From assembly GCA_009776995.1 (NCBI GenBank), contig WRMR01000112.1:1-11443 (forward strand): a DNA stretch of 11,443 nucleotides. The letters are read 5' to 3'. This document shows, piece after piece, positions 1-6,103 of this stretch (positions within the stretch are counted from its first letter, which is position 1; each line of letters starts with the position of its first letter). A program made the position numbers and the translations under genes. The notes under the pieces are model-generated. The model was not told the origin of the DNA, did not search any database, and saw only the letters and a program-made list of their open reading frames with translations. This stretch comes from Planctomycetaceae bacterium (lineage in GTDB: Bacteria; Planctomycetota; Planctomycetia; Pirellulales; Thermoguttaceae).

Positions 1-910
1 TGTCCCACGGTTCGTCAAGCCGGATTTGTTGGTGCCAGTCTCCCGTTTCTAAAAACGGTAACAACAGGACTCGCCAACTGTGAAGCGGTTTCCCGTCGGC
101 ACCCACCGTATATGCCGGAGGAAGTGAACCATATTTGTCGTGGTACGCATGCATGGCAATCCACATTGATTTCAAGTTGAAACCGCAGTTTTGGTGACGT
201 CCATAACGGTCACCGGTTTCCTTGGCCGCCTTGACCGCAGGCCAGAGTATTGCGACCAGGATGCCGATGATCACAAAAACAACGAGCAATTCGACAGACT
301 TCATCTTTTTCGGTTTGGCTGCGGACGGAATGGCGGAACACAACAAACGGATTACAACGTAAAAAAATGTTGCGGGTGACGCAATCAATGTCATAGTTCC
401 CAACCGTTCAACGACTTTGACCATATCAATACCACACAGCCTGCGTTCAGGTTGCGGGCCGTCCATATACGGATTGTAGTCATGCAACTTGACTCCCAAG
501 AACACAGACATGAAAATGACTGCTATTAAACAAATCGTTGGAATTATACAACCGATCACTGCTATCGCAATTCTGTTTTCCGTGTCATGATGTTGTTCGA
601 GCGTCTCTTTGGGGCGTGCATTTCCTGCCGTAATGACAAGTCTCACGAGCAAAGTTGGCAGGATTGCGAACCACGGAAAGAGGAAACCGCTTGTCACACT
701 GGCCGCACGATCCGTAGAAAGCCGGGTTCCGATGAAAAAAACAAGGAAAGCCGCCAACAGTGCAGGGGCGAATAATGCCATACCGATTCGTACAAAGTTG
801 GTGGGACTCCACGGTTTTCGATTGTGAAAAAAGATCGTCTCAAAGAGAACGCAATAAGCAAATATCCCTGCCAAGCCAGTCAATACGATAACAACAAATG
901 AAGGTAGCAT
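1..910 (-). CDS. DUF1559 (pilin-like) protein with a multi-pass membrane N-terminus, partial
   Basis: The reading frame is open from an ATG at 910-908 to the left edge, giving 303 codons without a stop; the C-terminus lies outside the window. Hydrophobic segments are visible at about residues 4-24, 41-61, 74-94, 113-140 and 170-192. They are followed by a type IV pilin-like helix (SVELLVVFVIIGILVAILWP, about 205-224) and then a DUF1559 head: CGFNLKSMWIAMHAYHDKYG (242-261), LPPAY, HSWRVLLLPFLE (277-288) and IRLDEPWD (296-303). DUF1559 proteins are strongly expanded in Planctomycetota, normally with the pilin helix at the very N-terminus after a short leader; their role is unknown, with pseudopilin or surface functions inferred. 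Here the helix is internal and lacks the usual G-F-T-L-V-E processing context. The Shine-Dalgarno sequence is weak. It is separated by 295 bases from the upstream same-strand gene, so is probably its own unit. Confidence 0.85.
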   Translation of the reverse strand, partial: MLPSFVVIVLTGLAGIFAYCVLFETIFFHNRKPWSPTNFVRIGMALFAPALLAAFLVFFIGTRLSTDRAASVTSGFLFPWFAILPTLLVRLVITAGNARPKETLEQHHDTENRIAIAVIGCIIPTICLIAVIFMSVFLGVKLHDYNPYMDGPQPERRLCGIDMVKVVERLGTMTLIASPATFFYVVIRLLCSAIPSAAKPKKMKSVELLVVFVIIGILVAILWPAVKAAKETGDRYGRHQNCGFNLKSMWIAMHAYHDKYGSLPPAYTVGADGKPLHSWRVLLLPFLETGDWHQQIRLDEPWD

Positions 911-940
911 GGCTAAAAATCAATCTTTCAAATGGGTTTT

Positions 941-952
941 AACCGGCCACTT
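941..952 (-). repeat. Dispersed motif copy, inverted, one mismatch
   Basis: On the minus strand this reads AAGTGGCCGGTT, one base different from the AAGTGACCGGTT found at three other places in the window, and it is preceded by CGT as in the copy at 9825. With the copy at 1126-1137 it forms an inverted pair about 170 bases apart. Confidence 0.4.
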
Positions 953-1125
953 ACGCCCTCAACTGCCATACTTGCGGTGGCTGCAACGTGACTGCTGCCT
1001 TGCGATCAGTTGTTTTTGTCCCAAAACCCAAACCTCGTTTTTACTTCATTCAAACTGAGATTGTTTCTGTTTAACCCCAGGTCTTTGAGACCGGGAATGA
1101 GGTCAGAAACAGCAACTTGAAACGC

Positions 1126-1175
1126 AAGTGACCGGTTTGACCGTATTAACCCTGTCACTCACGCTTCGGTCTCTG
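1126..1175 (+). repeat. Dispersed two-block repeat, copy downstream of Tat oxidoreductase
   Basis: The first block, AAGTGACCGGTTT (1126-1138), is identical to the start of the copy at 2619, and the similarity continues through GACCGTA versus AACGGTA. A second block at 1154-1175 (core TCACGCTTCGG) matches 18 of 22 positions of 2656-2677 (core TTACGCTCCGG). The copy begins about 70 bases beyond the stop codon of the minus-strand gene ending at 1206. Confidence 0.5.
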
Positions 1176-1193
1176 GTTTGTGCCGTTGACTCT

Positions 1194-1223
1194 CCGGAAA
1201 AAATCTTACGCCGATTTTCCCGG
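1194..1223 (-). other. Hairpin spanning the stop codon of the oxidoreductase gene
   Basis: The arms CCGGAAAAAATC (1194-1205) and GATTTTCCCGG (1213-1223) are complementary apart from one extra or mismatched base, with a 7-base loop at 1206-1212. The minus-strand stop codon (TAA, 1208-1206) lies in the loop. In minus-strand RNA the distal arm is U-rich (GAUUUUUUCCGG), so it could act as a terminator-like or mRNA-stabilising 3' structure. This is inference from pairing only. Confidence 0.35.
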
Positions 1224-2516
1224 CACACAAAGCGGGTACAGCCCATTGGCATCCGGTTTCAGCGGTGGTTCCATTGCCAGCGAAATGTCCGTCTCGGCGG
1301 GGCCGTAAACGGCACCGGCTTGGATCGTGTCGTCCCAAAGAACCTCCTGACCGTTGCGGCAGGCCATAAAACCGAGAATCCCAGCCATCGTGGTTCGTAT
1401 CATGCGGTTGCCGTCGTTGACAGGTTTTCCGTTTTCGATTGAAGAGAACAACTCATAATGCTCCTGAACGTACATACTGCGTTCGCGTTCCCCGGCTGTC
1501 CAGGTTTTGTTGCCTTTCAAGTCGGTGAAGTACGGCTTCCCCGTTGCATTGAAATGGCAACGTCCCTTCGTTCCGTGCAAAACGTCCCTGTTGGAATTAA
1601 AACACTGCGTCGCACAGCGGGTCATGCCGTAAATTCGTTTTCCATCCGCAAAGTTAAGGATCATCGCACTGTGATCGAACTGGTCACCCATGGTTTCAAC
1701 GAACATGGCCGACCGTCCGCCGATTCCATACGCACTGACGGGTGCTTCGTCACCGAAGGCTGACATCACGGAATCAATGTTGTGCAACAGCGATTGCAGA
1801 ATCTCGTCACCAGCCAGCCAGGTGAAGTGATACCAGTTCCGGAACTGGTATTGCGTTTCCGTCCATTCCGGTTGCCGGGTGACAAGGCTGTACGGTGTTC
1901 GGATGTAATCACATTGCACCGACGTGATCTCGCCGATTTCGCCGTCGGCGATTCGTTGGAACGCTTCCCGGCGGAGCGTGTCGTAACGATAACAAAGTCC
2001 GGAAACAATCGCCGTCCCATTCTTTGCGGCGATTTCCGTTGCCTGCTGCACGATTTTGATTCCGGCGGCGTCCAATGCGTGCGGCTTTTCGACAAACAGA
2101 TGCTTTTTTGCTTCAACGGCCGCCAAAGTGTATTTCGGGTGGAATCGCGACGCACAAGCAATCAGCACCGCGTCGGAATTGGCGATGACGCCCTTGTAGC
2201 CGTCCAAACCGGAAAAGCAACGGTCGTCGGGCACATCCACCCTGTCGGGAAAGCTCTCTTTGAGCGTGTTCCTGGGGTTTTTGACACGATCCTCGAAGGT
2301 ATCCGCCATGGCGACGAGTTTGACGTTCGGAGTCGCCTGGAATGCGTCCTGAACGGCCCCGCAACCGCGGCCTCCGCAGCCGACCAGGCCGATTTTGATG
2401 ATGTCGCTCCCCGCCGCGTGAACATTTCGGGCAGAGGAAACGGCAAATGTTGTCGCGCCGAGAACGGCACTTGTTTTCAAAAAATCACGACGTGAGGTTT
2501 GTTGGTTTGGTTTCAT
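1206..2516 (-). CDS. Tat-exported Gfo/Idh/MocA family oxidoreductase
   Basis: Predicted NAD(P)-dependent oxidoreductase of 436 residues, probably acting on a sugar or sugar derivative outside the cytoplasm; the substrate is unknown. The ATG at 2516-2514 is chosen because AAGGAA (2529-2524) sits 7 bases upstream and because it gives a clean twin-arginine signal, SRRDFLK at 8-14, then a hydrophobic stretch and a likely cleavage near VHA-AG (about 35). An in-frame ATG 20 codons upstream would bury this signal. The Rossmann motif GLVGCGGRG is at 43-51, the family's EKP motif at 143-145 (VEKPHALDAAG), and a conserved LLHNID at 243-248 lies in the C-terminal substrate-binding domain. The tail (PPLKPDANGLYPLCVPG) resembles other planctomycete members as I remember them. 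It is the third Gfo/Idh/MocA gene of the cluster, 243 bases after the second, with a possible TATAAC -10 at 2567-2562, so it may have its own promoter. Confidence 0.9.
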   Translation of the reverse strand: MKPNQQTSRRDFLKTSAVLGATTFAVSSARNVHAAGSDIIKIGLVGCGGRGCGAVQDAFQATPNVKLVAMADTFEDRVKNPRNTLKESFPDRVDVPDDRCFSGLDGYKGVIANSDAVLIACASRFHPKYTLAAVEAKKHLFVEKPHALDAAGIKIVQQATEIAAKNGTAIVSGLCYRYDTLRREAFQRIADGEIGEITSVQCDYIRTPYSLVTRQPEWTETQYQFRNWYHFTWLAGDEILQSLLHNIDSVMSAFGDEAPVSAYGIGGRSAMFVETMGDQFDHSAMILNFADGKRIYGMTRCATQCFNSNRDVLHGTKGRCHFNATGKPYFTDLKGNKTWTAGERERSMYVQEHYELFSSIENGKPVNDGNRMIRTTMAGILGFMACRNGQEVLWDDTIQAGAVYGPAETDISLAMEPPLKPDANGLYPLCVPGKSA

Positions 2517-2561
2517 GGGAGTTTTCCTTGTGCTGGCAGGGTTCCTGCTGGTTGGGTTTAT

Positions 2562-2567
2562 GTTATA
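2562..2567 (-). promoter_or_regulatory. Possible -10 element for the Tat oxidoreductase gene
   Basis: On the minus strand TATAAC lies 45 bases before the ATG at 2516 and matches the sigma-70 -10 consensus at five of six bases. No good -35 is visible 16-18 bases upstream, so the support is weak. Confidence 0.25.
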
Positions 2568-2618
2568 CTGTCCCACGCCATTAATGTGGTATTTTAGCAG
2601 GGTGGCAACCGGAAATAT

Positions 2619-2677
2619 AAGTGACCGGTTTAACGGTACTGCTCCAGAAAAACCCGTCGCTTACGCTCCGGGCTCTG
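2619..2677 (+). repeat. Dispersed two-block repeat, copy downstream of the GTG-start oxidoreductase
   Basis: This copy carries AAGTGACCGGTTT (2619-2631), then AACGGTA, then the second block at 2656-2677 (core TCGCTTACGCTCCGG). It lies in the gap between two minus-strand oxidoreductase genes, about 130 bases beyond the stop codon of the gene ending at 2760. The spacer between blocks is 9 bases longer than in the copy at 1126. Confidence 0.5.
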
Positions 2678-2719
2678 CTGTTTTCAACTTCACTTTCTTG
2701 GCGTTGTGCGTAATAGCAG

Positions 2720-2740
2720 GGCGGTCACGGCGTGACTGCC
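2720..2740. repeat. Palindrome just downstream of an oxidoreductase gene
   Basis: A 21-base inverted repeat with 10 pairs around a single central G (one G-T wobble): the left arm starts GGCGGTCACG and the right arm ends CGTGACTGCC. It begins 20 bases past the stop codon at 2760 on the minus strand. No T-run follows in the minus direction, so a REP-like element or a protein-binding palindrome is as likely as a terminator. Confidence 0.45.
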
Positions 2741-2759
2741 TTTCATTCGTTGCGTTGCA

Positions 2760-3830
2760 TCAAACTGTGATTTCCACAATTTCACCGTCCCGGGTTGCGG
2801 ATCGGTGTGCCGCTTCACAGAGCAGGACGTTATGCAAGCCATCCTCACCGCTGATCGGTTTCCCGGTGAGAATGGATCCCGCGTGTTCATCAATCACCGC
2901 CTGATAAATGTTCTCCGGCTTGTCGATAAAAACGTTTTCCTGCTTTGTAAACGTGTCGAGTTCGAGTCGCTGACGGATCGGCTCGTCGGCATAGCCGGAC
3001 AGTTGGAACAAGGTGCCGTAACTGCGCAGCGCGGCGTCGGAGCCATAGACTTCGAAGCCGAGACCGGAAAGCGTACCACCCAATCCGCCCCGAAAATCGC
3101 GGAATGAAACGCGGGCGGAACAGGTCAAGCCGTTTTCGAGCGTCATCAGAATCAACGCACCGTCTTCCACCGCAATCGACATCGTTTTGGGGTAATACGT
3201 TGCGGCAATGGAACGTATCCGGCAGTCAAACAGAAATTCGGCCATGTAAAAACAATGGCTGGCCACATCGCCGATCGGGCCGCCGAGTTCACCTGGGTCG
3301 GCGCATCGCCACGTGGCCGCCTCCGCCGGGTCGTAGCCATACGCGAATTCCATGTGAAAACAGGCGTCGTTTACCGTGCCAAGCTGACCGTCACGAATCA
3401 TCTCCCTTGCCTTGCGGTTCAGGACGTTTTTCGTCATCATGTGATCGACGCTCAAACTGAGATTTCGGGCTTGGGCCAGTTCGACAAGTTTTCCGGCCTC
3501 CTCACTGTTCACCGCCAGGGGTTTATCAACGATGACATGTTTTCCCGCTTCGAGGGCAACCGTTGTCAACGGGGCATGGGTACGGTTGTTCGTCGCGATG
3601 AAGACCGCTTGAACATCCGGATCAGCCAGCAGTGCGTCCGTATTTGCGTACCATTTCAGGCCGAATTGCTCGACAACGTCTTTTCGCGCCGGATTCAGGT
3701 CGGTCGCGCCGACAAGTTCCGCGTGGTTTGGCCGCCCAACACGTTCCGCGTCAAGACCGAACCCTTCTTTTGCTATCCGGTTTTCGGCGATACCGCCAAA
3801 TCCGACGAGGGCGTATTTGATTGTGTTCAC
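2760..3830 (-). CDS. Cytoplasmic Gfo/Idh/MocA family oxidoreductase
   Basis: Predicted NAD(P)-dependent sugar-type dehydrogenase of 356 residues with no signal peptide. It starts at GTG (3830-3828); the next in-frame ATG is at residue 131, well inside the nucleotide domain, and AGGA (3844-3841) lies 10 bases upstream. The Rossmann motif ALVGFGGIAENR is at 7-18, ATDLNP at 42-47 ends beta-2, and IATNNRTHAPLTTVALEAGK (78-97) leads to VDKP (101-104), where Asp replaces the usual Glu of the EKP motif. The C-terminal domain carries GGPIGDVASHCFYMAEFL (183-200), in which D188 and H192 fit the family's catalytic D-x3-H pattern. It starts 41 bases after the GH109-like gene ends and is probably in the same operon. 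Substrate unknown; inositol- or xylose-type dehydrogenases are the nearest concept, without specific evidence. Confidence 0.9.
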   Translation of the reverse strand: MNTIKYALVGFGGIAENRIAKEGFGLDAERVGRPNHAELVGATDLNPARKDVVEQFGLKWYANTDALLADPDVQAVFIATNNRTHAPLTTVALEAGKHVIVDKPLAVNSEEAGKLVELAQARNLSLSVDHMMTKNVLNRKAREMIRDGQLGTVNDACFHMEFAYGYDPAEAATWRCADPGELGGPIGDVASHCFYMAEFLFDCRIRSIAATYYPKTMSIAVEDGALILMTLENGLTCSARVSFRDFRGGLGGTLSGLGFEVYGSDAALRSYGTLFQLSGYADEPIRQRLELDTFTKQENVFIDKPENIYQAVIDEHAGSILTGKPISGEDGLHNVLLCEAAHRSATRDGEIVEITV

Positions 3831-3871
3831 GGGAAATTGTTCCTGGAAAGTGTGTTTCTATGTTCATCCCG

Positions 3872-5173
3872 TCAAATCGCAAAACAGGGTTTGCGTGTTT
3901 TCCACGCACCTTTGGTGAAGTCGGGGAATGCGATGGGACGGTTCTCGGCAATCGAAATTCCGGACAGTTCGACCACGGCACTCATCGTCACGGAGTCGTA
4001 AACATCCAGTGGCGTCTGTTGTTTTGCGGCAACGGCATCGACCAGTTGCCGAAGTTCGCAACCGTCCGTGCCGTTGTGTCCGCCGACGTACTCCGTATCC
4101 CAGAAACGGTGATTGTATTTTTCCTGATACGGTGCCGCCGGTTCCCACTCGCCGGGTTTCGGGGAGATGCCTTCGAGGTAAATCGACTCCTTCTCCTCAT
4201 CGTAAATCCCCTTGGTTCCCTGCACCATCCAGCGGTTGGCATAAGGCCGGGGAAGCTGCACGTCCAGGTTCAGCACCACCGTTTTGCCCAAGGCGGTTTT
4301 GAGGATCGACGTGACGACGTCGCCCTGTGGAAATGCCGTCGTCGCGCCGGGATGGTCGTCACCAAAACGCTGCTTCATTCGGATGTTGACTCCCTTGGCA
4401 GGCGTCGCAACGGAATAAATTTCGGTAAACCGGTCGCCTGCATTGATGTCCAGCCAACTCAAAATTGGTCCCAGCGCATGGGTCGGGTAAAAATTCCGGT
4501 TGTATTTCTTGAAATATTGAAGCTGCCAGCGTTCCCCGCCATTGGCATCGTAATAAAAATAATCGCGGCAATCGTGCGAATAAGCACAATGGGCGTGCAT
4601 CATTTCGCCGAACAGTCCGAGCCGGATCATGTTCAAAATCGCAAGATTGTCCTGCCGGAAACTCCAGTTTTCCAGCATCATGCACGGCGTCTTGGATTGT
4701 TCTGAGGCTTCAACCAGTTTCCAGCAATCCTCGACGCTCGTCGCAATGGGAACCTCGCAACCGACATACACCCCCTTTTGCAGGGCGGCCAGACTGATTT
4801 CGGCATGGGTCGGCCAGCCGGAAGCGATGACAGCCAGATCAATCCTCTCCTTGTCCAGGAGTCGTTGCCAGGCTTTTTCATCGTCGGCATAGACCATCGG
4901 GGCAGGCTTTCCGGCGTCGGTACAGACCTTGGCGGCACGCTCGGCGGCGGCCTTGACAAGATCGCAAACGGCAACGACTTCGATCTCCGGGAAGGCGAGA
5001 AGGTTGCGCAATTGCCCTGTGCCGCGACCACCCGTACCAATCACTGCGAGCCGAACTTTTTTCGACTCCTCAGGTGCGGCGGTTTGGGCGGCGGTTTCCC
5101 AAGTCATCGAAGCGGCGGCAACGCCTGCACCTGCCGCCATGGCACTATTTCTTAAAAAATCCCTGCGTTTCAT
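3872..5173 (-). CDS. Tat-exported GH109-like (Gfo/Idh/MocA fold) glycosidase
   Basis: Predicted 433-residue secreted enzyme. GH109 enzymes use bound NAD in a redox-assisted hydrolysis and include alpha-N-acetylgalactosaminidases. The ATG at 5173-5171 is preceded by GGAG (5184-5181) with 7-base spacing and gives a Tat signal, KRRDFLR at 2-8; the longer in-frame start would hide it. The Rossmann motif is VIGTGGRGTGQ (44-54). Instead of EKP there is CEVPIATSVEDCW (139-151), matching the EV-x-ATx-EECW region of GH109 members as I remember them. Other GH109-like blocks are LENWSFRQDNLAILNMIRLG (167-186), AYSHDCRDY (197-205), NFYPTHALGP (227-236), DINAGDR (242-248), GGHNGTD (364-370), PLDVYDSVTMSAV (388-400), SIAENRPIAFPDFTKGAWK (407-425) and the end CFAI. 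It is first in the cluster, downstream of a good promoter. Substrate specificity cannot be read from sequence; a related non-GalNAc glycosidase or oxidoreductase is possible. Confidence 0.85.
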   Translation of the reverse strand: MKRRDFLRNSAMAAGAGVAAASMTWETAAQTAAPEESKKVRLAVIGTGGRGTGQLRNLLAFPEIEVVAVCDLVKAAAERAAKVCTDAGKPAPMVYADDEKAWQRLLDKERIDLAVIASGWPTHAEISLAALQKGVYVGCEVPIATSVEDCWKLVEASEQSKTPCMMLENWSFRQDNLAILNMIRLGLFGEMMHAHCAYSHDCRDYFYYDANGGERWQLQYFKKYNRNFYPTHALGPILSWLDINAGDRFTEIYSVATPAKGVNIRMKQRFGDDHPGATTAFPQGDVVTSILKTALGKTVVLNLDVQLPRPYANRWMVQGTKGIYDEEKESIYLEGISPKPGEWEPAAPYQEKYNHRFWDTEYVGGHNGTDGCELRQLVDAVAAKQQTPLDVYDSVTMSAVVELSGISIAENRPIAFPDFTKGAWKTRKPCFAI

Positions 5174-5374
5174 GGTCCTGCTCCCAGGTTGGGTTTTTTT
5201 GGCAATATCACGTATTTCATCACGGAACACATATCAGGCAACCCGAGTCATTGTAGAGTCACCGCAGCAAAAAATCAACCGCTTTTTCGCGCAAAGCCCC
5301 GACAATTCTGTGAGAGGCTGTTTGGAAATGGGCATTTTGAAGCTTGAGTCCAACCCCCTCACCCAAAAAAATCG
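5174..5374. other. Upstream region of the oxidoreductase cluster
   Basis: This stretch holds the leader (about 70 bases) and promoter of the GH109-like gene, and beyond the promoter an AT-rich sequence containing a CTCACCC-A-rich segment near 5356-5372. I see no gene or repeat in it. Confidence 0.4.
5250..5278 (-). promoter_or_regulatory. Sigma-70-like promoter for the Gfo/Idh/MocA cluster
   Basis: On the minus strand TTGATT (5278-5273) is followed after 17 bases by TACAAT (5255-5250). This is four of six and five of six consensus matches at optimal spacing. It would place the transcript start near 5243, about 70 bases before the ATG of the GH109-like gene. Confidence 0.55.
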
Positions 5375-5926
5375 TTAAATTCGTTCAGAAATCGATGCCG
5401 GGGATGGAATGATTCGCCAATCTGATGCAACGAAGCAGATTTTATCTGAATCGGAACAGATTTTATCTGCAACGACACGGGTTTGATCTGAATTGGAACA
5501 GATTTGATCTGCAACGATACAGATTTTATCTGCAACGACATAGATTTTATCTGCAACGACACAGGTTTTGTCTGCAACGACATAGATTTTATCTGCAACG
5601 ACATAGGTTTTGTCTGCAACGACATAGATTTTATCTGCAACGACATAGATTTTATCTGAATCGGAACAGATTTTATCTGCAACGGGACCGGAAATATCGG
5701 AACCTTCGGCAAAGTTGGCGGCAAATTCGAAAGAATTGGGAGAAACGGGATCAATGTTCTCACGAAATGCCGATGTGATGTCACCAAAACCATTGTCAAC
5801 GCACTGCATCAATTCCTCTCCTCCACCAACCTGCCTCACCACAGCAAAAACATTGCCCGCGTTGGCCTCATTGCCCGAAAATTCGGCTGAATCGTTACGG
5901 ACTTCCGTCATCCTTCTCTTTGCCAT
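5375..5926 (-). CDS. Hypothetical repeat protein, coding status uncertain
   Basis: An open frame of 183 codons begins with ATG at 5926 (MAKRRMTEVRND...). About 80 non-repetitive residues, including AFRENIDPVSPNSFEFAANF, are followed by a seven-residue repeat of the type V-A-D-K-I-Y-V produced by the 21-base array, and a short tail ending ISERI. I recognise no family, signal peptide or membrane segment. No Shine-Dalgarno sequence is visible before the first ATG; AAGAG precedes the second (codon 6) at close spacing. Because the repeat length is a multiple of three, other frames are also open across it: a second minus frame (repeat S-L-Q-I-K-S-M) and a plus frame (repeat L-Q-R-H-R-F-Y). An open frame is therefore weak evidence. 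It may be a gene, a decayed gene or an intergenic repeat region. Confidence 0.3.
   Translation of the reverse strand: MAKRRMTEVRNDSAEFSGNEANAGNVFAVVRQVGGGEELMQCVDNGFGDITSAFRENIDPVSPNSFEFAANFAEGSDISGPVADKICSDSDKIYVVADKIYVVADKTYVVADKIYVVADKTCVVADKIYVVADKICIVADQICSNSDQTRVVADKICSDSDKICFVASDWRIIPSPASISERI
5436..5687. repeat. Tandem array of twelve 21-base repeats
   Basis: Twelve contiguous 21-base units, with no spacers, run from 5436 to 5687. Each contains a short palindrome-like core, typically CAGATTTTATCTG (arms CAGAT/ATCTG, TTT loop). Nine units end GCAACGACA or a close variant; units 1, 3 and 11 (5436, 5478, 5646) end GAATCGGAA or GAATTGGAA. Units 7 and 9 carry two linked changes, A to G at positions 4 and 9, which turn two base pairs into G-T pairs. 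The unit pair 1-2 closely matches pair 11-12, and units 6-9 alternate, so there is a 42-base higher-order period. The spacing equals about two helical turns, as in iteron-like binding arrays. Seven-codon coding is the alternative reading. Confidence 0.95.
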
Positions 5927-6103
5927 GCTTGCTGAAAAAATAAAAACAGCAACAATCGTATGCCGTGAGTTGACGTTCCGGATTTTTCCGCATCATTTAT
6001 TTCACGTTTTCCTTATTGCATGGCTGGTTTTTTGAGTATAATTGAACGACATGGTTGGCAGCTCGCAATTAATTGTGTATTAAATCAGGAAAGTTTTGTT
6101 CCC
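5927..6103. other. Leader and promoter region of the EF-P-like gene
   Basis: This AT-rich gap between the uncertain minus-strand frame and the EF-P-like gene contains the -10 element at 6037-6042 and the Shine-Dalgarno AGGA at 6087-6090. No other gene is supported here. Confidence 0.4.
6016..6042 (+). promoter_or_regulatory. Promoter of the EF-P-like / O-antigen ligase pair
   Basis: A perfect TATAAT at 6037-6042 is preceded after 15 bases by TTGCAT (6016-6021), which matches only part of the -35 consensus at slightly short spacing. The predicted leader to the ATG at 6104 is about 55 bases. Confidence 0.45.

Larger units (their letters stand above)
911..1205. other. Intergenic region with repeat and hairpin elements
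   Basis: No gene is seen between the DUF1559 start and the end of the oxidoreductase gene. The region holds an inverted, one-mismatch copy of a dispersed motif (941-952), an imperfect hairpin at 976-999 containing CGTGACTG that resembles the palindrome at 2720-2740, a hairpin at 1076-1095 (CCC-GGTCT / AGACC-GGG with one bulged A and a TTG loop), and a direct copy of the motif at 1126-1137 followed by a second conserved block at 1154-1175. None of the hairpins has a T-run on the minus strand, so they are not convincing intrinsic terminators. I could not place a confident promoter for the DUF1559 gene. Confidence 0.5.

Noticed and set aside
585..812. Short minus-strand frame of 75 codons
   Set aside because: It overlaps the DUF1559 gene in another frame; only the latter has family motifs.
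1782..2495. Plus-strand open frame of 237 codons
   Set aside because: It is antisense to the Tat oxidoreductase gene, whose frame carries recognisable motifs; the plus frame shows no family features.
3821..4705. Plus-strand open frame of 294 codons
   Set aside because: It lies opposite the GH109-like gene and the start of its neighbour, whose motifs are clear; this is a shadow frame.
5436..5687. Possible CRISPR array
   Set aside because: The 21-base units are contiguous and nearly identical, with no unique spacers, and no cas genes are in the window.
5715..6035. Plus-strand open frame of 106 codons
   Set aside because: No ribosome site, no recognised domain, and it runs through the EF-P promoter; its Ser/Pro/Leu-rich composition looks like antisense of the opposite frame.
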